NCBI GenBank assembly: GCA_030280995.1
Contig: JASXTE010000008.1
Location: 20,046,633 to 20,110,632 of the forward strand
Source: Hemileia vastatrix
Taxonomy: Eukaryota > Basidiomycota > Pucciniomycetes > Pucciniales > Zaghouaniaceae
Direction of reading: 5' to 3'
DNA: 64,000 nucleotides
Position numbers and translations under genes: made by a program. This document shows positions 23,746 to 34,311 of the stretch, in pieces (within the stretch, counting starts at the first letter, position 1; every line of letters starts with the position of its first letter). The notes beneath the pieces were generated by a model that worked only from the letters and a program-made list of their open reading frames with translations, was not told where the DNA came from and did not search any database.

Positions 23746-24855
23746 TCTGCTTTATGGTCATTGGTTTGTTGTTGTTTCTGAGGAGGTGGTTGTTGTTGCC
23801 ACGGAAATCGAGGTGGGTAGGGAAAATTTGGAAATATGGGATAAGGACTGTTAGGGGTGAGTGTGGGGTAAAAAGGCATTGGATAATGTGCTGTATATGA
23901 AGGTGTATGTTGAGGATGAGATGGAGATGTTTGTTTTTGTGAAGATTGACAGTCCGCTGCAAAATGTCCAGGTCAGTTACATTGATAACAAATTGATTGG
24001 TGTGTTGTACGTTTTATGGAATTGACTTCAATTAATTCCGGTTCTTCACTTTTTTGTAATGTAGTTTTGTTGATAGTCATAACTTTTTCATTTTTCTGTT
24101 TTGATTTTCAATGATTCTTGTCTTTGAGAGTCATTAATTACTCTTGAAATTTCTTTTGATGACAGTACATCACTGACTCTATACAGCATACTAATTTGGT
24201 TCATAATGTCGTCTTGTAGTCTGGAATTGCCCTTTGATTGATTTTGAAGCATCAAACCTATGATGTTGTCCACAGTCGATTCCAGTCCTGAAGCCCGCAT
24301 AGTCCTAAACTTTTCATATATAGCTTGTGTAAATTCCACACCCAAGGGAAAGTCAGCCAATCGTAGAGATAAGGTGTCTTGCCATAAGTTCATGTGATGA
24401 ATTTGAGTGCTCTGATTAAAGTGTGTAACCAAAAAATCCAATAAGTCGAAAGCTGTTGGGTAATTTCCATTAGAAATTAGTTCTTGAACGGAGTCATCAA
24501 CACATTCAGTTAATATTTCTTGAACTAGATAATCCTTGTGTAGATTGATTCTCCATTTTCTGTTTTCAGCGTAGTATTTATCTCTAATTACTTTTCTGAG
24601 TAATTTTTGAATCTTCATTATCTACATTTGAAAGTTGTCTCCTTTCAAATTTAATTTTGGAGTTGCATAAATCCATGATTTAGCCTTTGTTAGTTTAGCA
24701 AAAGCATAATCCTTGTCCCATCCAGTCTCTGTGTACGTCAATATCCTATGAGGTTCCCAAGTTTCGTTTTTGTCCGCCATAGGGTCAGCTGGTGAAGTTG
24801 GCATTGCTTCTGTCAATCTTCTATTACGTCTGGATGAAAATGATGGATGAGACAT
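23746..24855 (-). pseudogene. Copia gag (nucleocapsid), decayed
   Basis: Copia Gag forms the virus-like particle. The frame opens at 24855 (MSHPSFSSRR). It is stopped by TAG at about 24621, reopens in the same frame through a helical capsid-like region to about 24088, and shifts frame near 24095. A zinc knuckle follows near 24010-23965 (CYQCN, then PGHFAADC) with TGA inside it where Arg is usual. A Gln/Pro-rich tail ends at the Gypsy A insertion point (23740/23745). The downstream protease part resumes at 15382. Confidence 0.8.
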
Positions 24856-25353
24856 AAGAAATATAAAGGTAAAAAATAATTGAAAATATAGAATAAGATT
24901 GAGAGAAAAAAAATTTTAAAGAGAAAAGAAAGAAAGAAGAAAAAAAAATTATTTTATTTTTTTTACACAATCAATGTTTTTGGCAATCGTATGCGTCCAC
25001 AGAAATTGGATTTATCACTCTTGATTTCAGGCCACTAAAATCAACCTAATCTATTGATTATGTTGGGCAAAGCCTCTTTTGTGTATTTTATTTATCTTTT
25101 TATGTGAGAAAGAAAAGGAAAGAAAAAAAATCTGGTGTAGAGAAAGAAACGGAGACAAAAACTGAAACGAGAGAAGAATAAGAATAGTTGATAGAGAAAA
25201 TGAAAAAGAATTTGAAGGCAAGAAGAGAAGAATGAAAGAGAAAAGAAAGAGAGAAAGAAAATGAAAGAAAATGAACAGATAAAAATCCTCTAAGGTAAGG
25301 ACACCCAAATTTGAAGAAAGCAATTTAAAATGTTTTTAATGTAGACGGGAAAT

Positions 25354-25363
25354 GCCCATAACC
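25354..25363 (-). other. Copia primer-binding site, probably half-tRNA(iMet)
   Basis: Immediately inside the 5' LTR the minus strand reads GGTTATGGGC. This resembles the Drosophila copia site, which pairs with the anticodon arm of initiator tRNA-Met rather than the tRNA 3' end. The match is short, so this is an inference from family knowledge. Confidence 0.55.
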
Positions 25364-25483
25364 TGAGATGGTGGTTTATTCCAATAACGTTATTCATTAC
25401 TTAAGTTCAAACTCACATTTATATAAATATGTTAAGTCTAGTAGTTGAGTACTTAGTTAAGTCTATGATGTTAACCATCTACA
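25364..25483 (-). repeat. Copia 5' LTR
   Basis: This is the second 120-bp copy. At its right edge lies GAAAC, repeated at 8315-8319 beyond the other LTR, which fixes the element boundaries. Confidence 0.9.
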
Positions 25484-25838
25484 GAAACTACCACATAACT
25501 GTTATGGTGTTACCATACTGTGTACTTAGTTAGTCTCTCATCAGTATATAGTGTAGCCTCCGAGTACATCAGAGACCTTTCCCTGGTTCTGCAAGGCACC
25601 ATTCTCTACAATAACTCCATCTTGTTCATTGCTTGTGCATTGCTTTTGTGTAAAAACATGCCATAATAGAAAAGCAGATTTCAATTATCATAGTAAAAAA
25701 ACCTAGATACAAACAATTTTTGTTTAATTGTGATTTTTAAAATTTTGTCATGTTATCAATCATAAAGGAGATATCTCTCAGCAATGAGAATATCATAGAT
25801 AGAAAGCTGGATTGATATAATGTCTAAATGAAATAGGA

Positions 25839-25871
<33 letters not shown>
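25484..25871. other. Non-coding flank with (AT)n microsatellite
   Basis: The host DNA beyond the Copia duplication shows no gene. A pure (AT)n run occupies 25842-25869, next to the 3' end of the Tc1-like pseudogene. Confidence 0.6.
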
Positions 25872-25872
<1 letters not shown>

Positions 25873-26252
25873 ACCAATAGGTGCTACCAACTGAAGCTGC
25901 AATGACAGCTTCAATGTGTTTAGGAATTGACTTAATGAGGTTGGAATAAATTGATGTAGGGAAGTTATTCCAAACTTTCTCCAAGCAAATTGACATTTTA
26001 GCCTGGCTTGTCAGTTTAAATACCTGATGAATAAAGTCCTTGATAATGTGCCATATAGTTTCAATTGGGTTGAGATTGGGTGATTGAGCAGGCCAGTCAT
26101 AAATCTTGACAATGTTACACTCTTTTCAGAATTACTGAGAGGCTAGATATATTTGTATTGGTTCATTTTCTTCAAGAAGAAACTGTTTTCATGCTGGTTC
26201 ATTTTTGTTAACTTAAGGAACTAGTTGCTCTTGATAAACCCTGAGGATACTT

Positions 26253-26446
26253 CACCACAAGAAAAACACCTGGCACCTGCTAGCAGGTGTTAAAAACTCA
26301 ATTTGTTTGTGACTCAAGAATGACTCAGATTTGATTCCACACAGCCTAGCATTCTCAGTGTTCAGTTTATGGCTGAGCTAGAAGTGAATCAAATTAAAGG
26401 TAGGGATTGTCACCTGCTACCAGGTCTCCACATTTTTTTTCTGGTG
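26253..26446. mobile_element. Small inverted-repeat element 'Y', copy 1
   Basis: The ends CACCACAAGAAAAA and ...TTTTTTCTGGTG are inverted. The left arm holds the perfect palindrome CACCTGCTAGCAGGTG (26274-26289) and the right arm a variant. The partner copy is at 32332-32544. No matching target duplication is visible. It interrupts the Tc1 pseudogene. Confidence 0.65.
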
Positions 26447-26503
26447 ATCTGGAAAAAAAACTAAGGGAATTTTTTTTTTCATGGAAGGCACCCCATATCA
26501 TTA

Positions 26504-26613
26504 CACAGGGGGAAAAATGGCAACCTGATGTTGGGTTCAGTTCACATACTGAATTGATTCAATTCAGTATGAGAACTGAACCCAAAATCTGGTTGCCATT
26601 TTTTCCCACTGTG
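26504..26613. mobile_element. Foldback MITE of 110 bp
   Basis: The sequence is almost one large palindrome: CACAGGGGGAAAAATGGCAACC on the left mirrors GGTTGCCATTTTTTCCCACTGTG on the right, with GGGTTCAG/CTGAACCC and ATACTGAAT/ATTCAGTAT further in. TTA flanks both ends (26501-26503 and 26614-26616). It sits within the transposase remnant between the first Asp block and the MGC block. Confidence 0.75.
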
Positions 26614-27066
26614 TTATTGACAATTGGCTACTCTTGAATGCAGGTTCAAGGCATCCAGGAAGATAATTTTCATCTTTTTGTCACCAGACCAAAGTGGGCC
26701 CAGAAGCAGCACCAAACTCAAAAGAAGACTCATCCAACAAAATTACATGCTTCCAGTCAGAAACTGTTCAGTGGTGTTATTTGTGAGCAAAAGCCAAATG
26801 TCTTTGGGGGTGAATTTCCTTTATTAAGGATTTACTCACAGAAACTCTTCTGTGGGAACCCAGCTCATGAAAATGGTTATGAATTTTTTTGGGGGATAAA
26901 TTAGAGGTGTGAAAATTGGGGGTTTTTTTTTATTAGCTTACAATCTCACCCAGCAAGGGGCATGAAGGAAAACAGCCACACAAGATAGACAAGTAAATAC
27001 AAAATGAGAGGGAGAATGAGGGAAGAGACAAATGGCAATTAAAAGGGGAAAAATGGATACCAAAAA

Positions 27067-30000
27067 CTAGATGGGTAAAGGCAAATTATTTGGGAATCTA
27101 TGAGTATCTACTAAGAAATTGGCCACAGCAGCCATGACTGGAGAAGACAAGAAGAGAGTAGTAGTATTAAATGACAACTCATGTTTAGCTTCTTCTCTAA
27201 TAAGAGGGCAACAAATATCAGAGTGAGCAGGAAAAAAAAGTAAAACATGTTCAGGAGTATTTGCCGCTTTAAACTGGAAGAGATAGTTATTTAGTGGGGA
27301 TTGGCCAGATTGGTTTTGGGAGAATGCAGTGGCCTGAGCTCGTGGAAGAGTTGAGAGAGATTTGAAAATTTGGGAGCATTCAAATTTCCCCCTAAGTTTT
27401 TTAAGAGAGTCTGATGACGGAAGAGAGAGAAAGAGTGAATATTGGTGCAATTTTAGGAATGATTTCAAGGCAGAAAAAGAAGGGGGGGACAAACAAAGTG
27501 AAAGACTCAGCAGTGAGGACTAGAGGATGAGTGCCATTGGACAGGGAATCAACCACCACATCTCCCAGGACCCATAGATGACCTGGGCACCACTGAAATT
27601 TTATTTTTAGTGAGGGGTTGTGTTCAAGGATGAGGTTAGCTGCATGCACTATGTCATGAATCACTGAGGCATTGGGAGAAGGGGATGATAAAGAGGATAA
27701 CTTTTTAATAAATTCTTGGTTGTCAGTGAGAATTTTAAGGGATAGAAGGATGCTGTGAAAAGGATTGGTCAGAAAAAGGCAGAGTCCTAGGAGAATACCC
27801 ACCAACACAGCTTCAAAAACTGAGTAGAGGGACGAGTCTCCTAGCCTGACTATCATTGGGAGGGAAAGGCCAGGATAAAAAGTAGCAGAGAAGACTCCAT
27901 CTTTGGATCTTGAGCCATCTGTGTAAATGAAATGAGAAGGTAAGGGATAGGAAGTGAAGGAGTGGAAGATCTTCTAAAGGGCCTTTTCCTTAGAGGGTGC
28001 AATAATCACTTCAAATAAAGGAAGATCCCAAGGGGGGAAAACAGCTAAAGTGTAAAAATCAATGTTATTGAGAGGAAGAGGGGAGGGGAGGAGAAAAGAA
28101 GAATAGGGTGAATGTGCTGCTTTGGCATAGTTGAGTTGAACTCTGTTCTGGCCAATCTTGCAATGGGGTTGGAGGGAGGGAGGGTTAGTAACCATGCCCA
28201 GGCCTTGTGTACCACAAGGTCTAAACTCTGCTTAAAGGAGAGAGAGGCTGAGTCATGAAGGAAGAGGCACACAGGAGTGGTGCAAAATCAGCCCAGAGCT
28301 TGTTGGATAGCCCTATTGTTGACAACTTTTTCAACATCTTTGTGGTGCAGGAGATGGTTCTGGGGTTATTCCAAACAATGGCAGTATATTCTGTTCTAGA
28401 ATAGATGAGTGAGTTAATGAGCAACTTTTACTAATGTAGTGGTATTCCCCAACCTGAAGAGGCAAGACAGTGAATGGTGGTGGCAGCTTGAAGCCCCTTT
28501 GAAACAAGTTTGGTGCTGTTAGGTTTGAATGAGAGTGTTGAGTTGAGTTCCATGCTCAGCCACTTGATGGAAGGGACTGTCATGAGAGCACAATTGTCAA
28601 AAAGTAAAGAAGGGGGGACCTTAAAGAGGAGAGACGTTTGGTAAGTAGAATCCATTTAGTTTTGGGTACATCAAATACAGCTGTGTGTGAGCCGCCCTAG
28701 GAGAGAGCTTCATCACCCAGGTTTGATAAAGTTTTGGTAACTATATTCAGGTCTTTTCTGGCTGAAAGGAATATAATATCATCAATATATCCTATAGCCA
28801 AGCTTGAAATCAAGAGGAAAGGATGAGTGAGTAGCTTAGAGCTATAGATTATATAGAGGAGAGGAGATAGAGGGGAACCCTGAGGTAGGCCCTTGGGAAA
28901 GAAAACATTAGGAGACTCATATGTTGAGAAGGAAATGCTATTATTACAACCCTCTAAGGAGTTAATGATATGATAAATTAGATCATGGGAGAGTGGGAGA
29001 GAGAAAAGTGTGCAAGAAAGTTGTTGTGTGTTCACCAATGGGAAGGAACCTTTGACATCTAGAGATAGGGAACCAACCACCTTGCCCAACCTCCATTGAT
29101 CTTTCATCCATACTGTGAGGTGGAGAAGAGCATCAGAAGTGCTTCTCAAGGGACAACCACCATAATGGTTTTCAGGAAGGAGGTTGCCTGATTCCATGTA
29201 AAAGGACAAGCTATTGGTGAGAATGGAATCTAAAATTTTTCCCATGGTGTTGAGGAGTTCAATTGATCAGAAAGCATTGGGGACTGAGTAGCTAGGAAAC
29301 CCTGGTTTGGGAATTATCACAGATTTGGTCTGCTTCCAAATTTTTGGGTAATGTCCCATGTTCAAACACTTTTTAAAAAGGGGAAATAAGATATCAGTAA
29401 CTGATTGAGGGTTACAGTGAAGTGCATTAGGGATCCCATCAGGGTCAGGTTCTCTTCCCTTTTTGGTTTTGAGAAGGGTAGTGACCAATTCATGCCTGGT
29501 GAAGGGTGGAGATTGTAAGGTAGGGGGGGGGAAGGGGGATGGGGATTCAGTCAGATCACACTGAATTTAAGCAACAGATGTGCCTTCAAAGAGCAAAAAA
29601 GCTTTTAAAAATTTGTCAGTGATAATAGACCCATCCACATCTGTTAAGGGTGGTTTAGACCTTGAGTCAGAAGGAAGAGAGAGATACTTAGCTAGTTTGT
29701 GAAGGGAGAGAGGGGTGAGAGAAGATAGGAACTTTTGCCAATGATATTTATGTAATTATTTAATTTTGGAGCAGAAGATTTTGTGTGCTGGAAGGAAAAC
29801 ATCTACATTGTGGGGAGTAGGGAAGGAGTGAACTTTATGTTGAGCACTGTAACATGACTTCTTGAGGGGATCCAAGATTTCTCTATTCCCACATATGCAA
29901 CACAATGAGCCAGGCTGCTGCAGCAGGACAAAATTTTCCATTAGTTTGATAAAAAAGGAAGTGACGTATTTGGAAGCCTGATCAACGGAAGAGGGGGAAG

Positions 30001-30813
30001 AATAGAAGCAAGTGATAAAACAAGAGAAGACTCATCAAACTTCCTCCTATTTCAAAAAGGATTTGAGGAAACTGGAGAGAGGAGTGAGGAAGTGAGTGAT
30101 TAATGATTGGTGATCAGAGAGGTGAGAAGTGGATCAATCATGATCTGTGACACAGCTAATCACCAAATTCAGGGACAGACTATTTTCAAACACAATGTCA
30201 ATTACCAAGGAAAAATTCCTGGTGTTTCAGAAAGTTGGTATGCCTGGTTGAGAGATTAGCATCATGTTTAGATCATTGATAGAGTCCAGAAAGGGAGTAG
30301 CTTCAGGGTGATTGTAAGAGTGTTTACCCGTGCTGGCCCACAAATTGTGATGAAGATTAGAGGCAGTAGATATAAAAGTTGGAATATTAATAAAGGAAGA
30401 TAGAGATGGAAAGATATGTGGTGTGGTTGAAAAGGATTGAGGAGGATTATATATGTTGACCAGTAGCATGGGCAAGTGGCTGAGGTCAAGAGATGGGGAG
30501 GGGAGTGAGGTAAAGAGATGAAGGGGGAGATTTTTTTAATATAAAAACAGCATATAATAGGGGTGTGGGGAGGAGATGAGGAGGTGAAAAGTGGCGTGAA
30601 AAGATGCCAGCCTTTAGCAGGGGCTGGTGAAAAATGGTCTGGGGAAAGGAATGGCTCTTGAACAGCTAAGACATCATAAGAGGGAGATGCTGTATCATTA
30701 AATAGAGAGTGAAAAACATAAAAAGAACTTTTACAATTCAATTGGAAGACATTAAAAGGAAACTTAGGCAAATGATTGGGGTTGCCTATCAGAAAGATGT
30801 ATTGAGGGGGCAA
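27067..30813 (-). pseudogene. LINE ORF2: endonuclease, reverse transcriptase, RNase H
   Basis: The apurinic-type endonuclease starts near 30760 (FNVFQLNCKSS, YDVLAVQEPF). The reverse transcriptase follows: KTKKGREPDPDGIPN near 29470, NHYGGCPLRSTSDALL near 29160, GLPQGSPLSPLLYIIY near 28890 and GYIDDIIFLSA near 28770. RNase H lies at 27856-27067 (ILTDNQ; WCPGHLWVLGDVVVD). Multiple stops and frame changes split it. The enzyme would nick target DNA and copy LINE RNA at the nick. Confidence 0.88.
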
Positions 30814-31799
30814 GCAGGTAGGTGAGGGAGGTGAAAAATAGATGGAGGTTTGGGGTCATTGAGAAGGGAGAGCAAAAAATCTTGAGTGGTTTTGACTGGA
30901 TGGTCATGAGGCAAGGCATCAATGCATCTAAAGCAAACTGGAAAGACAACTTTTGTGCTTTGAAAGACTTGGAGCTGTGGTGGCCTGCACAGTTCAAACA
31001 CCTAGGGAGAAGTGCACTGTGAATTGAAATGTGGCCTTTACCCCAGCATTGGAAACAAGTGCTGCATTCATGATTAATGGCTTCTGTGCAACAGAACTGT
31101 CCTTCAATGAATAAAGGGAAAGGGGGAGGATAGATTATCAGCCATAGATTTTTCAAGATGATGAAGTACAGCAAAGGAATGGTTTTTCCCCGCCCTTGCC
31201 TCTTCCCTTCTCAGCCAGGTGACTCAATATAAAGACTTGGGGGTTTCTGGGTCGTCATCAATTAAGGTGTCAATATCTGTTTGACTGTTGAAGTTATTGT
31301 AAGTTGGAACACCATGAACAACAACTGAGTAGGTGGGGGCTTTGTAGATGAGGCCTTGAGGAATCCAAAATTTCCAGGCACAAGTGAGAGAATTGAGATC
31401 ACCTGGAGTGGCAAAAATGATTTTGAGATCATTTGATTTGTGCCTAAAAACCCCCACAAATGCAGACTAGTGAATTAGTGGAGCTGTTAAGAATTTTCTT
31501 GGCATTAATCTTGTTGTTCAACATGTTGAGGAGTTTAGAGTTATTTATGTCCGTGAGGACAGGGGAGGATGGGTTAGATTGCTTGATAGTAAAGTGAGGG
31601 AGGCCTTTCTGAGGTTGAGTGCACAGTGCAGGGGGAGGGGAAGTGGAGGAGGCAGCTTGGAAAAAGGAAGGGCCAGAGGAGGGGTGGGTTTAGTGGAAGA
31701 AGGAAGGGGAGGGACACTGGTGAGGAGTTCAGTTATCTTATTGGTGAAAGTTGAGATATATGGGGGAGGAAGCATTTGGTGATGCTTGATGGAAGTCAT
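30770..31799 (-). pseudogene. LINE ORF1 (RNA-binding Gag-like protein)
   Basis: ATG at 31799 (MTSIKHHQML) leads a Pro-rich N-terminus. After stops and frame changes come a Gag-like core (IIFATPGDLNSLTCAWKFWIP, VVVHGVPTYNNF) at about 31420-31290 and Cys/His clusters (CFQCWGKGHIS, RCLNCAGHHSSKS) at 31060-30970. These bind LINE RNA in relatives. It is not translatable as one protein here. Confidence 0.75.
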
Positions 31800-31800
31800 T

Positions 31801-33005
31801 ATAAAGTCTTCAGACTTTTAATCTATTGATCCAATCCTCTTTTATTATTTAATAGAAGTTTAACGTTATTAAACCCCTTATGAACCAATAGCTAATGAGC
31901 AACACTATCAATCACCTAGAACAATTTATTAGTTAGTACTAATATAATAAGATTAGCTATACATATGATATACCTATCCCTAGTAATGATATAGCAAATA
32001 ATGGTTTGGGTTAGTTAAAGATTGGATTAGATAATAAAAGAAAAGAAATAGAAGAAAGAAAACAAATTATTGTGGAATGTTAGTTTTTGGATGCTTTAAA
32101 ATTATAAGATTGGATAGGGACAGAAGTACCATTGTCTAGCTATATATAATCTCATAATAAAACTATATCTATACTAACAATCACACAATAAGTCTATAGT
32201 TTGATCATATCTACTCATGAGTTAAGCACGCATTCTGAACGCCATACATTATTCAACTTCTACTCAGTATCCTCCTTCGACAATACTAATAATGTAGATC
32301 TCAAATATCATAACAAAAAATCATAATTACACACCACAAAAAACCCACCTGGCACCTGCTAACAGGTGTCAATCTCTCAACCCATCTGTGATTCAGGAAT
32401 AACTCACATTTAATACCATACAAACTGGCATGCGCAGTGTTCAGTGCATGGTTTTCTCAAAAGATTTACAGCTGAGCTAAAATTGAATCAAATCAAAGAT
32501 AGGGGTTGGCACCTGCTACCAGGTGTCCACATTTTTTTCTGGTGGATATGTCTATAAAACCTAGCGCCTTCCTCAAAGTTTTAGCACCTATCTAATGACA
32601 AAAATTTATAGCTAATCCAAATTTTACTGCATGATTTTTATCGTGACAGTATATAATATTTTTTTCTCTAAAATTATTGGTGCAGTGCTGTTTAATTATC
32701 CTACAAGGCAAAAAATATATTGAAATTAATTGCCCCCACTTGTAGATATTATACTACCATCTTGTCCTACCATCAACATATAGTCTCAAGGATTAATTTT
32801 TAGTGTATAGCTGCTTAGTTGATAAGTCAAGTTGATCACAAAGTACTCGAAAGTCCTTGGGTAGGGGTGCGTCAACAGTTATTGTATATCTCTTGGGATG
32901 TTGTTTTTGGAAATGCTAATACAAAATTGATGAGGTTAAGAATGAGTAAAATTGACACATCACAAGTGAGTCAAAGTAGATGCCTTATAATAAATTTGAA
33001 AAAAA
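31801..33005. other. Non-coding stretch containing element Y copy 2
   Basis: AT-rich with no recognised gene. It holds the small element at 32332-32544 and the presumed 3' flank of the pseudouridine synthase gene. Confidence 0.5.
32332..32544. mobile_element. Small inverted-repeat element 'Y', copy 2
   Basis: It has the same inverted ends (CACCACAAAAAACC and TTTTTTTCTGGTG) and the same internal order as 26253-26446, with a slightly longer middle. The inner palindrome is CACCTGCTAACAGGTG. There is no clear target duplication. Confidence 0.65.
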
Positions 33006-34067
33006 CTAGTGACTCGCCTCAAAATGAATAGATGCTGCGTGGAGCATAATCCGATCTTTGCTTTCTTTTCTAAGAAAATCTTCGATACATTTTTTGGACT
33101 GATCATCTAAAAACTGAAAATCATATTTAAAATCTCCAACAATAGGGCTACCCAACAATCGTGCACAATGCAAGCGAAGTTGATGCTTTCGACCAGTTTC
33201 AGGTCTGAGTGAAACAATAGCGTGAGATGACTGGTAAGTTTATATTGCAAAAGAAAAGAAAAGAACAATACAATAATATTAGTTATATATGGTAATATCC
33301 AAGGTTTTGAACTAATTGTCTTTTATTGAAAATGGAATTTAGCTAGCTTACTGTTGCAGTTACAAGTTCGAAATGTGAGACTGCCCTGAGGCATTCATTG
33401 CCTTTGCGATTGGCTATGACCGATGAATTTTCAGAAAATTATTTAAGTACATTGGATGGAATATATTGCACTTACATTCAACAAGAACCATCTTATGATT
33501 ACACTTTCTGACTCGACATGTCAAAGTTCCTCTTCCCTCACCTTGGTGCAAGGGGCCAGTGAGACGTCCGGGAATGAATTGCACAAGAGCATAATAATCT
33601 TTTTTCACAGTGTGATTTTTGAACTGGGATGAAAGAGTGCGAGCAGAAGAGGGAGATCTAGCAAGGATGAGAGCTCCAGATGCAGATTTATCAAGACGAT
33701 GAACCGGATAGAGAGCGCCATAGAGAGAATAAAGATCTGACTGATTGTGAATAAGCAAACCTTAAGGAATGAAATATTAAGGAGGAAAGGCAGAAAAGGC
33801 AGTAAGAGAAAAATAATTACCACTAAGAATTTTTTTCCAACGTATCAAGGCTTCATCATTTTTATGTTGTGCCTGTAATGCACAACCAGGGGGTTTATTT
33901 ATGACAAGAACATTTTGGTCCTCGTATAGAACTTCAGGAGTGTGATTAAAGGTATCATAAGAATGTCGACTAGAAGAAGAATGTCTTTTCAAAAGAAGAT
34001 CACGAGGTTTTGACACCGTTCGTGATTCACCCATCTTAACCATTTCATTTGAAATTGGCCTAATCAA
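33006..34067 (-). CDS. RluA-family RNA pseudouridine synthase
   Basis: This enzyme isomerises uridine to pseudouridine in rRNA, tRNA or mitochondrial RNA. Exons on minus are 34067-33821, 33760-33476, 33413-33352 and 33230-33006, joined by 60-120-nt GT..AG introns with matching phases. The sequence shows the family's N-terminal block (LYEDQNVLVINKPPGC), the catalytic-Asp motif VHRLDKSASG near 33690, KKDYYALV, and the C-terminal RPETGRKHQLRLH...GSPIVGDFKY. It ends LHAASIHFEASH. Start codon choice is uncertain: a possible upstream exon near 34290-34200 would add a basic, mitochondrial-type leader, but I found no splice pair that keeps frame. RPUSD4-like or Pus5-like are both possible. Confidence 0.88.
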
Positions 34068-34311
34068 TTATTGCAATGAAAACTCCATAAGTCAACAAAG
34101 TCAAATAATATGAGAGAAAATCATGATTGAAATTGATAAGTAATCCGGTAGAAGAAAGAGAAAATCTCAAATCGAGAGAAACTAACACATTCTTAGGTGA
34201 TGGCGAGCAGACAACTCTTGACAAAGTTAATACTGAAGTTCTACTGAAAGTTGTAATCTGAAGAAGTCTGCCTGGTATCATTTTTTGCTTCATCGTTACT
34301 AAATTCAACAC

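Larger units (their letters stand above)
8320..25483 (-). mobile_element. Ty1/Copia retrotransposon carrying two nested insertions
   Basis: Matching 120-bp LTRs lie at 8320-8439 and 25364-25483, starting TGAGATGG and ending CATCTACA on the plus strand. The element is flanked by GAAAC on both sides (8315-8319 and 25484-25488). The coding strand is minus: gag near 24855-23746, then protease, integrase, reverse transcriptase and RNase H down to 8427. Removing the Harbinger-like element (8542-12277) and Gypsy A (15383-23740) leaves about 5 kb, normal for Copia. Several stops and a frameshift show the copy is dead. Confidence 0.9.
25872..26880 (-). pseudogene. Tc1/mariner-type transposase remnant
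   Basis: On minus, the stretch near 26760 reads WKHVILLDESSFEFGAASGP, the block with the first catalytic Asp. After two insertions the frame gives EENEPIQ near 26160 (usually QDNAP, second Asp lost), then DWPAQSPNLNPIETIW near 26090 with the final Glu, and ends in IPKHIEAVIAASVGS. This is the order in DDE_3 (Tc1) transposases, DD34E class. Many stops and frame changes are present. The inserts are at 26253-26446 and 26504-26613. Confidence 0.85.
26922..31800 (-). mobile_element. LINE (non-LTR) retrotransposon, decayed
   Basis: The minus strand runs from ORF1 (31799) through ORF2 with endonuclease, reverse transcriptase and RNase H, to a 3' tail ending AAGCTAATAAAAAAAAA at about 26931-26922. 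Presence of a C-terminal RNase H and CCHC motifs in ORF1 fits the Tad1/I group common in fungi. No target duplication was located. Confidence 0.85.

Noticed and set aside
31579..31782. Gly/Arg-rich plus frame
   Set aside because: Shadow of the Pro-rich LINE ORF1 on the minus strand.
34060..34311. 83-codon minus frame upstream of the pseudouridine synthase as a firm first exon
   Set aside because: The leader looks mitochondrial, but no GT..AG pair links it in frame to the exon at 34067, so it is only mentioned as a possibility.
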